Assembly (NCBI GenBank): GCA_027257055.1
Contig: JAPVLO010000056.1
Location: 2,852,001-2,916,000 of the forward strand
Direction: 5' to 3'
Length of the DNA stretch: 64,000 nucleotides
Source: Cephalopachus bancanus
Lineage: Eukaryota; Chordata; Mammalia; Primates; Tarsiidae
Shown in pieces: positions 35,537 to 48,255 of the stretch; the stretch's first letter is position 1; the number at the start of each line of letters is the position of its first letter. The notes under the pieces were generated by a model. The model did not search any database. It was not told where the DNA came from and saw only the letters and a list, made by a program, of their open reading frames with translations. The position numbers were made by a program, and so were the translations under genes.

Positions 35537-36244
35537 AACATGAGAAAGCTGGGGCTAAGAAAGATGAAATAACTTGCCACAGGTCGCCAAGCTCATAAAT
35601 GGAGAAAACGTGAACATTTCACTGCCACCCCAGGGATAGAACTGCCACTGGGATTGAATTGGAGTGGGGGAGGGGGAGCCAGGGCTAGTGTTTGAGCTGG
35701 CTCCCTTTCTCCTCCTGGTTAATGCTTGGATGGACACCATGGAATGCTTAGCCTCATGTATATCTTTTGTCGTCCTTCTTTGACACTTTCTCTCACTGCT
35801 CCAACACAACATTCATCTCCTTCGAATTAGCCAGGTGTAACTTCAGCTTTGTTAACCCTTTCAGTCAAGCAACAACATAGTCAAGTGTTGCCAGTTTGGA
35901 AGGGCATCCTGTCACTGTCAAGTGACTTGGCATATCTCTGCTTTGATCTGATCTGATTTGTGTTGGTTTAGAGTTGAATCTTCAGACAGTAACTTTACTT
36001 CCAAGGCTAAGGTGGCATCATACAGTACGAGTTCTGTTTACCAGGACACAATTTCTTCCTGTAGGTGAAGTAGCAATTATTATCTCTATTTTTCATATGA
36101 AAAACCAGAGACCCAAAGAATGGTTATAACTCAATGAAGGACATACAGCTTATAAGCAGGGGTTTCAGATTTGAATCCACACTTTGGACTTTGGTCCTCT
36201 GCTCCTTGTACTGTATCAGGATGCCCATGGACAAAAGTAATCAT
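35537..36244. other. Non-coding sequence with MIR scraps
   Basis: Reverse-strand MIR-like pieces at about 35540-35605 ('gaaataacttgccacaggtcgcc') and 36065-36180 ('catacagcttataagcagggg'). Between them nothing is recognised. Confidence 0.5.
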
Positions 36245-36497
36245 AAGTTCATTGAGCACTTGCTGTGTGCCAGACATTGCTCTAAATATTTAAAATGTAT
36301 CAGTGCACCTGATCATTGTAGTAACTTCATAAAGCAGCCCTCATGATTAGCATTAAACTATATCCCCACTTAAAGATGAGAAGATCGTGGCACAGGGAAC
36401 CCACTCACTAGGTCAGGGTCACACAGCGAGTAAGTGGCAGAGTTAGGATTTAAACTTATTCTATCTCCAGAGTCTGTGTTCTTAACCACATTCTTAG
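36245..36497 (-). mobile_element. MIR SINE, nearly full length
   Basis: 'tgagcacttgctgtgtgccagac', 'cccacttaaagatgagaagatcg', 'ggtcagggtcacacagcgagtaagtggcagagttagg' and 'cagagtctgtgttcttaaccac' give the full reverse MIR order. Confidence 0.88.
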
Positions 36498-37800
36498 AAA
36501 TAAGAGAAAGGAAATGCCTGGTGGGGGATGGGAGGTGTGGAGATCTCAGGGAATGCCAGGAGGGTTGGCTTGGCCAAATGTCTTTTCCTCATTTATTGTC
36601 CAATGCTGAAATTTCAACACTGGGGCATCATTCTGGTTTCTAGTAAGGTTTTTTAGCTCGTAAAAAGGCAAATTGTCACTCTTATTAATTACTCACATCA
36701 CAATATAGTTGAAACATCTGAGAAGACGAGGGTTTTGTATTTGGAGGATTTGACCACACTGGGGCTTTGTGGAGAAAGGAGGAGGAAGCTCAACTACTGA
36801 TTCTAAGGAATCCAGACAAGGAGAAAATGAGTACATACCTACTTCCTGTAATTCTCACATCCATGCAGTACAGCAGTTATTTTTATTCAGAGAGTGAAAT
36901 AATACTTGCAACACTGCACAGCCTGCAGTGGAGAAATCAGAATCGAATCCTGTTCTGTCTAGCTCCAAAATCAGTGATCTTTCTAGCACAGCACTGTGGT
37001 CCAAGGACATAAATGATTCACTAATATCACAATCCCCCTCCTAGTCCCAGCCTTTCACCCAATTCCTTCCCTCTAAATGCTTCCCTTTCTTAGATGTAGA
37101 TACTTTATAACTGTTTCAGACTTTTAAGTACCAGGATACTCCATCTTTAGTAAACAGAATGTGGGGAGTATTTCAAGAAAGAGAATTATGAGTGTTTGTT
37201 TTTGAACACTTGTGAATTCCTTAATTCAATTACTCCTGGCCACAATGTCTAGCTGAAAGCTTGGAAGCTAGTGTAGCCAGTTACTATTAATAGAGGAAAC
37301 CAGGATAGGCTTTTCCTTGATTGAAACAAACAAACAAAAAAATCTGTCAACTTCCAGGAAGAGGAAGGAAAAAGATCAGGAAGAAACATGTCTTGGGCCT
37401 CTATGATGGGCCAAACTCATATTAATGATACCCTGTCAGCTTCTCAACAGCCCTGCAAGTCAGGCCCAACTCTTTCTAGAGATGAGAAAACTGAGGTTTT
37501 AGAAAGTTAACAATGAACCTAGAAAGACACAGCTTATAAATGTTGAAACCAGATCTTCAGGGCAACAGCCTCCTCCATGATCCCAACAGTCACATTGTTC
37601 CTTGAATTAGTTTGTTTGACTTGTTCAGGTCCACATTCAGAAGTTACAACTCTCATAAGGGTTAGAAAGTTTTACTTATATAGATACCATTTCTGGTTAG
37701 TTCTGCTTCTGCTTTTATTATCTAATATGTCAAGCTCCATTTGGAACATTGAGAACAGTTCATTGTATTCTGAAAAAACCACAAAATTTAAAGAATACAA
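36498..37800. other. Non-coding sequence with a diverged MIR
   Basis: Reverse-strand MIR-like sequence at about 37385-37560 ('ctagagatgagaaaactgaggttttag'). No gene seen. Confidence 0.5.
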
Positions 37801-38092
37801 CTTTTTTTTCGAGTCAGAGTCTCACTCTATTGCCCAGGCTGGAGTAGAGTGACACACTCACAGTCACCCCAGCGTTGACCTGTTGTGCTCAAGCGATCCT
37901 TCCACCTCAGCTTTCCAAGTAGCTGGAACTACAGGCACACAACCACACCCAGCTAATTTTTTAATAAATTGTAAAGATGATGTGTCACCAAGTTGCCCAG
38001 ACTGGTCTCGAACCCGAGGGCTCAAGTAATCCTCTAGCCTTGGCCTCCCAATGTGCTGGGATTGCTGGCTTGAGCCACCATGCCTGGCCTAA
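37801..38092 (-). mobile_element. Dimeric 7SL-type (Alu-like) SINE
   Basis: Complete dimer on the minus strand from the T-run at 37802 to GAGCCACCATGCCTGGCC. Linker 'aataaattgtaaagatg' is of the ACAATAAAT type. Moderately diverged; no clean target duplication found. Confidence 0.93.
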
Positions 38093-38189
38093 AGGACATA
38101 TTATAAGCATCTTGTAAATAGAGACCATAGCTTGTCTGTTCTGTGCATGATTGTATTTCCAGCTCCTGGTCCAAAGTGGGTACTCAAAA

Positions 38190-38487
38190 AAATGTGGGAA
38201 GAAGGAAGAAAGGAAAGGAGAAAGGAGAAAGGAGGAAGGAAGGGAAGGAGGTAGAGAGGGAGGAATGAAGAAAGGAAAGAAAGAAAGAGAAAAGGAAAGA
38301 AGGAAGGGAGGAAAGAAGGAAGAAGGAAGAGAAGAAAAGGAGGAAGAAGGGAAAGAAAGAAAAAAGGAAGAGAGAAAGAAAGGAAGAAAGGAGGAAGAAA
38401 AAAGGAAGAAATGAAAGAAGAAAAGACAGGGGAGCGAGGAGAGGAAGTAAGGAAAGAAGGGAGAAAGGAAAAAGGAAGACTGTAGAA
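38190..38487. repeat. Long polypurine (GGAA/GAAA) tract
   Basis: About 300 bp of almost uninterrupted A/G on the plus strand in imperfect GGAA, GAAA and GAAG units. It yields spurious Lys/Glu-rich open frames. It starts about 100 bp downstream of the SINE. Confidence 0.93.
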
Positions 38488-39769
38488 GTAGACAGGTAGA
38501 ATTTAAGAGTTGATTACATGGGGAGGAGGTAGAGAGAAGGGAGAGAAACTAAGACGACGCAGACATGGGCCATCAAGAATCTTATTGTCTAGGAGATGAA
38601 AGTTATGTCTGTGAATATTTATCATCATTTTACAAAGCGTGTTTTTTTAATAAATGAGAAGGAGTTCCAATTATTTTTCTATTCCAAAGTTTGTATTCAG
38701 TTCCACCACTTGAATTACAAGCAAGGAGAAAATTTAACCTTATATGAAATTTCGGTATTCATATATGAGAAAACCTGCTGAAGTGCTTTTAAGTAAGACT
38801 CAAGAAAATGCTCCTGGCCAATAAACCATTTTTTAAAAATCTATTCTGATTAGTTGGCAAATCAACCGTGTGTTTGTATTTCGAAGCTACAAGAGCCCCA
38901 TGCTATTTTACTGAAACTTGTCCGTTTGTATATCATCAGAAAGCATAATGCAGTTCTGTAGGTTTCCTTATCTGCAAGAAGGTCAAAGAGTGAAATAAAC
39001 ACCTTGAGCCACAGCTCCAACTTAATAATCCAATTTCTTTGAGTCTTCAGATATCAGATATGTTCTTAATGAAAACATAACAAAAAAATAGGATAATGAC
39101 AGAAATCAATTTCTCATTTAATCAGCTTCTTTGTTAATTCAACCATAAATTATGTGCTAGGGAAGTCTAATCACATTGTATATGAATTCTGCATAATTTG
39201 CATTAATTACAACCTAAGATGTAAATGCATTATGTAGTATTGTATATATTTTTAGTTTATCTCATAAAAAAAGTTATAACTGCTTATGGTAGACATGACT
39301 TCTTTATTTCTCCACACGCATAAAAGAAGAAAAACAAAATCCCACTGATTAGTTTAGGAAATGTGTCTTTTAGAAGATAATCTTGTTAACTCTACTAGTT
39401 CTTAAATCTTTGTTGAAGCAGTTCCCCCCAGCCTCTTGTACAAGTCTTCCGTTATATCTAGTCTCCCTTGTAGCACAGAAGAGAGAACATCTGTGAGCCA
39501 GTTGCCTTACTTATTGCAAACTTCTGGGTAAGGTGCTTGCAAATCAGGTTTACTGTACCCCATCTTGACTTCTGTTTTTCAGCCCCTCAGATAGTGAACT
39601 GGCTCGTTTTTGTTCCTTTGATCGTCAAATAACCAATTCTCAGCCATTTTCTAAGTGGAGTTATAAGGAGAATGAGATAAGTTTCTATCAACCAGTGTGA
39701 CAAGTTATTGAAGATAGTTATCTAGATGGGAAGAAAAGTTACTTTTGAGGCTAAACATCCCAGATCATA
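38488..39769. other. Unique sequence with a possible regulatory element
   Basis: No repeats or genes recognised. Around 39040-39260 the AT-rich sequence contains an octamer-type ATTTGCAT (39196-39203) fused to TAATTA (39204-39209), plus further TTAATTC and ATTTAATC motifs, as in homeodomain/POU-bound elements. This is motif-level inference. Confidence 0.35.
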
Positions 39770-40200
39770 ATGTTATTCATTCATTCACTCACTGAACAGA
39801 CCTTTACTGCATGTGGATCATGCACCAAGAATTAAGCTAAGCACTAGGGATTCTAAAATCAATAAACAAAAATTCTCTCTCTTCAAAGAAAGAACAGTCA
39901 GGTAGAGGAAACAGAACATAATAAAATAATTTCAATATTGCATGACAAGTGCTTTCAAAAATATATGTGAAAAGAACAGTAATTGGAATAGAGGAGAGAG
40001 AGGATAACTTCATCTACTAGGGAATGAACAATTAGGGAAAGAAGAGGAGACACAGAGTTGGATTTAAAAGATGAAAGGAGATCACAATTCCGAGGAAGAA
40101 TCAAGAGAATTTCAGGTAGAGAGAAAAGCACGTTCGAAGAGAAGGAACACTGCTTTGCATGTTCAGAGGAATTTGCATGTAAGTAGTTATACTTGACATA
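39770..40200 (-). mobile_element. L2 LINE 3' region
   Basis: 'attcattcattcactcactgaac', 'gctaagcactagggattctaaaatcaataaac' and 'gcatgacaagtgctttcaa' follow the reverse L2 order. Confidence 0.72.
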
Positions 40201-42077
40201 TAAGTAGTTCCTAGAAGTAGCAGTGATGAAACTAAATAGGAAGCGATGGGTCATTTCATGAAGCAGTCAACTTTTCTGTACATACATTAGGTGTCATGCT
40301 TAATATTTAATTCTCACAGACCTGAGGTAGTAATATTTATGATCCCAAATTTATAGATGAGGATATCTGGCTATTTAGGGTCACATGGCTGGAAATAAAT
40401 GGCACCAAAATCTAAACTTGTGGAGTCTGATTCTAGAGTCTTTCCTTTTAATCATTACAGAAGAGTTTAGACTTTATCTATAGGCTATGGGGAACAGTAT
40501 CAAAAAGTTATGTCTTGATTAGAGTAGGTTTTAGTAAGATCCCTTAAGACACAGTGCAGAGAGTGAATGAGATAATGGTGCCTTGAGGTAGAAAACCATT
40601 TAGAAGACCAGTATTAATAATCCAGGCAAGAAATACTGAAGACCTAAATTACAGCAGTAGGCATGGCTTCTCCAGCACAGTAGAGTGTTTTATCCAAAGT
40701 GATGTAGCCAGTTAAACTGGGTCCAAAAAGAAGGGCCCTGGACACCATTAGACCATGCTGTATCATTCATGATCCCATTGAATATGGAGGTAAGAAAAAG
40801 ACTCTCTCTCCTAATCTGCAGTTAGGACACAGAGTCACAGAATTTAAAGTTGGAAAAAACCTTAGGATGATTCAGCACATTTGTCATCTCTAGTGAGGAA
40901 TTCCTTGCATAGCATCACTGTTGCATGATGGTCCATTCTCTGCCTAAATTCATTGTCACAAAATGTTTTTCAAATGATTAACAACATTTACTCAATAAAT
41001 ATTTATTGAATATCTACTGTGGTACTTAACTGTGGTTAAAGCACTGTGTTTGATACTGTGGATACAATGAACAAAAGTCAACTGGATCCTTCAGAAACAT
41101 AGAATCTAACTTTAAAACTTGTTTCCCTGTAAGATCCACCTATAGTCACTAGTTCTCTTTCCTAGAATTAGAGAGTAAGCTTATTCTCTCAGGCACAGCA
41201 GCATCTCAAATACTAAAAAATCAGTACTCAGGTGTTTTGTTTTTCTTTTTTTCAAGCTAAGCATCGTTCAGTTTTTTTCCAATAGTTTCTCATATAATGC
41301 AGTCAAAGCTGCCAATGGCCATTCCATTCAGTTTTCAATGAAGAAATTGCTGAAAATTACTGAAAAAAAAAACACAGCATCTTTCACCATTAGCAGAAAC
41401 TAAGACTGGTACAAAAAATTAAATCAGTCATAATAAGAAAGATTACAGAGGCTGGTGGCTCTGAGGTATCTGATCACCAGGAATAGGCTCTATATTAGAA
41501 TTCAAAACATAAAGTAAATTTAAATAAAAATGCTCTAGAGATTTGCATATATACTCAACATTAAAACAATTTTATTAATAAATTTTAATAATCAGAAGAC
41601 TGGTTTAAAATAGTATTCTAAAAGTGGTTGGAGGAAGCTTCTCTCAATCTTCTAATAAAGACAGAAAACCCCCAACTCATAAAATACACCGATGACCAGT
41701 GTATCGAGATATTAACAAAAAGTATTCAAGATTTCCTCATTAACCACAGCATTGAATTATTTGAAAATACAATCTATGTTCCAACAGTGTGATACCCTTC
41801 TGACTCTAAGATGCTTCTTCTGCCCATTTTGCCTACCTCCTTTCTGATTCTGAAATTTCAGATCTGTTTCAGCCTCTCCTAAATGGAACCCACTTTCGAA
41901 AGATACAAAAGAACCCAAAGTGCTATTCCTAACCTTCTGTATCAGAATTACCTTTTTAATAACCTCTCCAAACTGTAACTGCTAGGATTAAAATGAAGAC
42001 AAAAATTGGAATCAGGAAGAAAACAAAATGTTAAGAGCAGTGCAATGATTCTAAGGAGGCATAACTTTCACAGGTAA
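40201..42077. other. Non-coding sequence with L2/MIR scraps
   Basis: Reverse MIR-like at about 40320-40445; reverse L2 at about 40978-41115 ('tactcaataaatatttattgaatatctactg'). From 41120 to 42077 nothing is recognised. Confidence 0.5.
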
Positions 42078-42090
42078 AACTGTAAAATTG

Positions 42091-42396
42091 GCTGGGCATG
42101 GTGACCCAAGCCTGTAATCCCAGCACTTTGGGAGGCTGAGATGAGAGGACTGCCTGAGCCCACAGGTTCAAGAACAGCCTGGGCAAATTGGCGAGATCTC
42201 ATCTCTACAATAAATTAAAAAAAAAAAAAATTAACCGGGCATGGTAGCACTTGCCTGTAGTTACGGCTGCTTGGAAGGTTGAGGCGGAAGCATCACCAGA
42301 GCCCAGCGGGTCGACACTGGGGTGGCCGTGAGCATGCCACTGCACTCCAGCCTGGCTGATGGAGTGAGACTCCAACTCAAAAACAAAAAACAAAAC
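42091..42396 (+). mobile_element. Dimeric 7SL-type SINE of the local subfamily
   Basis: Dimer from GGCTGGGCATGGTGACC to GACTCCAACTC with ACAATAAATTAAAAA linker. Flanks AACTGTAAAATTG (42078-42090) and AACTGTGAAATTG (42397-42409) are the target duplication. B-box arms are degraded relative to the copy at 29495, so this copy is older. Confidence 0.95.
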
Positions 42397-42409
42397 AACT
42401 GTGAAATTG

Positions 42410-44069
42410 CCAGAGATGAGAGAGGAGGAAACAATGGGTCCTGAGCAGCAACTCTGGAGGACTTTTTCATATATACTTCATCTAACCAGACTGGCAAGGA
42501 TCCTTGAGAGGAGGGAGGAGAAGAAAGAGCCTATATCAGTTCAGCATGTAACAAATGTATAGTAGACACAAGAATTGGACTAAGAACTCTGTGCATCAAT
42601 CTACCACCTAGATAAAGATCTGTTAAAGAAATTTGACCAACATGTCAGTGGACAAAAATTGGGGTCAAGGGCAATCCTCATGCCACATTTGTTAGCAAAC
42701 ACTAGGTCTAAATGGATGGATCTCTTCTGTTAAAGAGTGAGTGCATGGGCAAACATAATTAACATGGAGATTGAAAAAGTGCTATAGAATAAGGGAAGCA
42801 ATTATATATTCAGAAGACTTCTGAAAATTATCGACTGCAGGAACTCAGGAAGAAATATTTTTGGAAATTCATTTGGCACCCTTAATGTACACAAAAAGGC
42901 ATGATCTCTGTGAAACTGAAGTCAAAAGCCACAAGAAGAGAGAACGGATGAAAGTAAACTAGAAATGGAACCGCAAAATGATAGTCTACGTTGGAAGTGG
43001 TAGAGAGTAGAATTGATACTGAGAAAAATGGGATTTGTAATAGGGGAAATTTGGAAAAACCCCAGAGGGAGAAAAATAGCAAAAACAGTTCAAATCATGA
43101 GAAAGAAGATGTACAGTAGAGAGAAATCCAGCCCAAGAATTACAGGACTGCCCAAGGAGCCAATGAGAGCAATTGAAACAGAAGTAATAGTCAAAGAAGA
43201 AGGATGGTTTACATTGCATCCCCAATAGACTGTGGGAAATGTGTGTGTTATGTCCTCTGCCCAGAAAGATACTTTATGTAGGCATGTTTGCATACATTTA
43301 TATGTACCACATATGTGTACATACTATACATAGCATTCTGTAGCATTCTTTTTTCAATTAATGTGTCACAGACATTTTCTAGTGTTGTTAAGTATTCTAA
43401 AACATTTTTAACAGTACTTAGTTATGAGTCATTAGTCATCCATCATGAGTTATTTAACTAATACTTTATTGCTGTTCATTTAAATTTTTCTTTTTATTAT
43501 TAGAAATATAACTTTATTATAAATAACCGTAAATTTGTTCATTCCTGCAAGGCAAATAGGTCAAACATAAATTACTGGATATGTGAAGACATCAGAAAGA
43601 TGAGCAAGTGCTCAAAAATGTGACACCCAATTCCTTTATTTGAGAAAATAAATTCCTGGAAGAGTATCTCTTACTAACTTCAAAATTCATGAAACATAAG
43701 TCTCAGGAATTAGAAGCTTTGGTTTAAAACAAAAGGAATTTATTCTTGTGTTCTAGGACTCTATCATAAATAAATAATCCAAAATTTGAGCAATGATTTA
43801 TGTATTATAAATATCACTTTATGATTCTTCATCAAAGTATTGGAAATAATTTATATATCTAACAGAGGTGGAATTAAGTAATGGATTAAATGGTGTATTA
43901 TGTGTTTACAAACCTTGTTAATGACATATGAAAATATGATATAAAATCAAATAATTAAGCTAAACAGGATTCTGGTTTATTAATATATAGAAAGAATTAT
44001 CTACCTATGTAAAGGAAAACAAAAATCAATGCTACTTTGATGAATTTGGGTGCAATGTTTGCTTCTATT
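42410..44069. other. Non-coding sequence with an old L1 scrap
   Basis: About 43320-43580 resembles reverse-strand old L1 3' sequence ('ttaactaatactttattgctgttcatttaa'). The remaining 1.3 kb shows no recognised feature. Confidence 0.45.
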
Positions 44070-44079
44070 AGAAAGTATG

Positions 44080-44374
44080 GGCCAGTCTCGGTGGCTCTGC
44101 CTGTACTCCCAGCAGCACTCTGGGAGGCCGAGGCAAGTGGATTGTCTGAGTCTGTGGGTTTGAGACCAGCCCGGACAACTTGGCAGACCTTGTCCCTACA
44201 ATAAAAATTAAAAATTAGCCAGGCATGTTAGCTGCGCTCCTGTAGTTCTTGGAAGGCTGAGGCAGAAAGATCTCCCGAGTCCAGCAGGTCAATGCTGCGG
44301 TGGCCATAAGTGTGCCACTGCACTCCAGCCAGGGCAACAGAGTGAGACTCCAACTCAAAAAAAAAAAAAAATAA
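44080..44374 (+). mobile_element. Dimeric 7SL-type SINE of the local subfamily
   Basis: GGCCAGTCTCGGTGGCTC to GACTCCAACTC plus A-tail. Perfect 10-bp duplication AGAAAGTATG at 44070-44079 and 44375-44384. Opposite in orientation to the SINE at 44672, about 300 bp away. Confidence 0.95.
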
Positions 44375-44671
44375 AGAAAGTATGAACTTACTTTTGTTTG
44401 TTCCAAGAAATGACAAGCTCAGACCAGCAGTGCTAGGGCGAGGTGGTTCCTGACTCTGAAATAAAATAGTTACCTAAAAAGATATATCCTATGAGAAATA
44501 AAGTGTCAATATTGCAATGATTTTGATTTTACTTTATACAGGAAGACCAACATCTTAAAATAGATAGCCTCCAATGAGTGGTATTTGAATATTTTTTCTT
44601 TTTTAATACTTTTTTGAACTCTTAAAATTTGTATAACGAGTATTAAAATTTATATAATGAGCATTACTTTT

Positions 44672-44980
44672 TTGCTGTTTTTTGTTTGTTTGTTTGTTTG
44701 TTTGAGTTGGAGTCTCACTCTGTCACCCAGACTGGAGTGCAGTGGCCGCTCCCGGCCACCGCAGCCTCGACCTGCCGGGCTCTGGCGATCCTTCCGTCTC
44801 AGCCTTCCAAGTAGATGTAACTACAGGCATGCGCTACCACGCCCGGCTCATTTTTTATTTATTGTAGAGATGAGGTCTCGCCAAGTTGCCCAGGCGGATC
44901 TCAAACCCGCGGGCTCAGGCAATCCACTCACTTCAGCCTCCCAAAAGCACAGGATTACAGGCTGAGCCACTGAGCCCGGC
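44672..44980 (-). mobile_element. Young lineage-specific dimeric SINE
   Basis: On the minus strand this runs from GCCGGGCTCAGTGGCTCAGCC to GACTCCAACTC, with an A-tail grown into (TTTG)n as seen on plus. Perfect 13-bp duplication GAGCATTACTTTT at 44659-44671 and 44981-44993. It carries the GTGGCC/GGCCAC right-arm hairpin of the 29495 copy. Confidence 0.97.
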
Positions 44981-45088
44981 GAGCATTACTTTTATAATCA
45001 ATAGAAATATATGAGTCAAAAAGTTTTTATAAAACCCTTTAACTGATCAGACTGATAATGTGACTTAAAATTATTAAATTGATTTTCC

Positions 45089-45880
45089 TTTTTTTTTCTT
45101 TATTTTAAAGATGTGGGGTACAACTCAGGGTTAGGTATACAAGTGTTCGTTATGCAGGTACCCTTGTTGATGAGGTGTGCCCCTCTCTTCCCTGGCAGTT
45201 TCCTTCAGCTGCCAATCTCATCCCCTTGCCCATGGCAGTTTCCCACTACTCCCACTCCCTTTCTTATAATATTGTGGTAATTGTTCAAGGTCCGCTTATG
45301 AGTGAGAACATAATCTGTTCTTTGTTTCTGTGATAGATCACTGCGTATGATAGACTCTAAATCCATCCAAGTTGCTGCAAAGTCCATATGCTTGTCCTTC
45401 TTTATGGCTGTACAATTCTCCATTGTGTATATGTACCACATTTTAAAAAATCCAGTCCAGCTTAAATGGGCAGCATGGTTGGTTCCATGTTTTTGCTGTT
45501 GTGAATAGAGCTTCAACAAACATGCGTGTGCAGGTATCTTTTTGGTAGAATGACTTGAGTTCCTCTGGGTATATTCCCAACAGGAATATGGAAGGTCAAT
45601 TTCTATTTCTTTCAGAAATCATCACATTGTCTTCCAAAGAGGTTGCAGTAGTTTGCATTCCCACCTGCAGTGTAGAAGCATTCCTTTTTCTCTGTATACT
45701 CACCAGCATCTGTGGTTGTTTGTTTTATTAATGATGGTCGTTTTTACTGGAGTTAGGTGGTATCTCAATGTGGTTTTGATTTGCATTTCTTTAATGATGA
45801 GTGAGGCTGAACACTTTTTCATGTGCCTGTTAGCTGCCCGTGTGTCTTCTTTTGAGAAAAGTCTATTCATGTCTAATTTT
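45089..45880 (-). mobile_element. 5'-truncated L1 (ORF2 end and 3' UTR)
   Basis: Minus-strand L1: T-rich tail at 45089, 3' terminus complement 'gatgtggggtacaactcagggttaggtatac', G-rich 3' UTR complement, then ORF2 C-terminal sequence to about 45880. The longest conceptual ORF2 piece is about 104 codons. Same terminus as the L1s at 3820, 12945 and 35382. Confidence 0.88.
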
Positions 45881-46004
45881 TCTAAACTACTCATGAATCA
45901 TAAACTATTTTATGTTATGTTTTCTCTCAATCAATCTGTACATTGTTCCTACACTTGCAATATAATGCACATACAATTTTAAACTCTATCTTTTCCACTT
46001 AATT

Positions 46005-46172
46005 TAATTAATTAATTTATTTGTAGGGACAAGGTCTTGCTCTGTCACCCAGGCTAGACAACAGTGGAGCCACCATGACTCACTGCAGCCTCAAACTCCT
46101 GGTTTTAAGCGATCCTCCTGCCTTAGCCTCCCAAAGTTCTGGGATTGCAGGTGCAAGCCACTGTGCCTGACC
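46005..46172 (-). mobile_element. FLAM-type free Alu monomer
   Basis: A single 7SL-derived arm on the minus strand: 'ggtcaggcacagtggcttgc' head and 'gggtgacagagcaagaccttgtccctac' end, no second arm. Typical of fossil free left monomers shared by primates. Confidence 0.85.
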
Positions 46173-46194
46173 ATTTTTCACTTAATTTTATTTC

Positions 46195-46480
46195 ATAAAC
46201 ACACAGGTATGTTTCTACTTGGATAGGTATCACATTTGATATGTTATGATAGCAAACTATTCTATCACATATATATGCTATAATTTATATAACCCTTCTC
46301 CTATTGTGTGACATTTAAGTATTTGCAGTTTGTCATTGTGACAAATGCCACACTTTATACCCAGAGCTCTCATCTTCATTTTTATAATTTCCTTGGAATA
46401 TTCTCCAGAGTTATAATTATTGTGAAAAAGGCTACACTTGAATATTTTTATGCTTTTTGGTAAGTGTTGCCAGATTGCCC
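46195..46480 (-). mobile_element. Old L1 3'-end-like fragment
   Basis: 'aacccttctcctattgtgtgacatttaagtatttgc' and 'gtgttgccagattgccctctg' match phrases of old reverse-strand L1s; highly diverged. Confidence 0.55.
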
Positions 46481-48255
46481 TCTGAAATATATGGAGTTTA
46501 TGTACTCTTAATATTCTCTTACTTTTAAAAAATGAACCACAGGAAAAGTCTATTGCACTTCTTGGACATTAAGCTAGAAGAGACCTTGGAGTTCAGTCAT
46601 CTAGTGCAACTCTAAATTTACACGGAAAGAACCGGAGACTCAGAGCAGTCATAGGCTCTAGGACCCAAAGCAAATTAGGTAGAACAAAGATCAAACTTAG
46701 ATCTCTTGACTCCTGAGCCAGTGTCCCTCTCATACACCCTGCCAGCATAACCTTTCCCTCCTTTCTCATCCTCTTTATGGGAGCTAGAGTTGAAGAGGAG
46801 AAACGTGTACTTGATTTAGTTTAAGGCATCAGGGGAAGTAGAATTTGCTTCAGCATTTGGTCAAATCCTTGCTGTGCCATAGCAATTATTTCTGTGTTGC
46901 TTAATCTTTCTTGCCCTCAGTTTTCTAACGTGTAAGATGGGGTTCCAACACTATGCCCCCCTTACAGGGTTGTTGTAGGGATGAGAGAGAACATTTACAG
47001 GGCCACCACTAGACCATAGAGCACTTTTGTGAGGATTAGAAAAAGGTACTTCCTCTGAAAAGGTGCAAAAGCTAGAAATAGAAACTCCATTAATTGAGCA
47101 GACAGTACCTTTGTGCCACTTAGCAAAAGGTGTTCATTACTCCGAGGGAGGTAGCCCAGGCAGGGCACACAGTTTGTTGAGCATAACACAGAGTACATTT
47201 CAGCCCTCATTCATCCCTTTGTTTGCGAGTCTTCGTGTGCAAGGAAAAACCTGCACGACCATTCAGTAAGGCCCAATCCATGGGAACCATTGTTTTTATT
47301 CTCATTATTATCTGGGGGAAGACCATTCTATGGGACACTCACCCCATCCAACCTATCCATACACTTAAAAGTGAAAGCAGAGAGCACTTCTTGGCAAGCA
47401 AGAGTTAAACAGGGGGCCTACTGTCATTGCTGCAAAGGCCATCAGGGTCAAATGTGAGCTCCCATCTTCATTAATTCAAGCTTTGTACTTTTCTAGGGGA
47501 CTGCAGTTTGCCTGATGCATCTGCTCTTCCTAATTTGGCCTGTTTGGGTAACAAAGCTCCCAGTGATCATCTAAACCTCATTCGATGCACCTGTGAACAA
47601 TTCATTATATTAATATAACAGCAGGGGAGGAGCAGAGACACTAATAAATAGGCTTTAGCTGCCAGGACTCCTTGTCACAGCCACAGAGGCCCCTTCCTCC
47701 CATCCACATACATTCCCCAGCCCTCAGCCACGATGGGGAAGGTTCTGCAGACCCCAGAGCCAACGTCTCTCAAACTGTCAGGTTCCACAACTGGTCAGAG
47801 TGAAGCACAGCCATTCATTGTCTCTTCTCAAGCTCTACAGATATTTACCTGATCTGATTTGACAAATTTGTTCCTGGGTAGAAATGAAGCACAAGTGCTG
47901 CTAACTAAGGTAGCTTTGAACAGTACTTGGTAACGCTCCTCGTGGCTGGATCTCCATTTATCAAAGCAGATCTGTACCACCACAACACACAGTTATTGGT
48001 CACTGTCTCTATTTTGTTGACTCTCAGCACTTCTGCACTGGCCTAGTGTTGGGGAGAATTTTCCCTCTTTCCATCACCTTAGAAGATACAAACATACATT
48101 TGGTGATGTCTATTTTAATGCTCCTTCAAGAACAGGAATTGTTTAATCCCTCTCAAACTCACTCAACTTCAAACTAAAACATGGCTCTGGAAACCAAAAC
48201 CAATCCACAGAAGATCCAGGATGGCGTACAGGCTGCCTCCCCACATCTGAGCCCC
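46481..48255. other. Non-coding sequence, MIR scrap and a candidate conserved block
   Basis: A reverse MIR-like piece lies at about 46600-46745. The block 47470-47690 is transposon-free and rich in possible factor sites (CCTAATTTGG, AACAATTCATTATATTAAT, GATGCACCTG). No gene seen. Confidence 0.4.

Noticed and set aside
38151..38414. Lys/Glu-rich 87-codon ORF
   Set aside because: It is a translation of the polypurine simple repeat.
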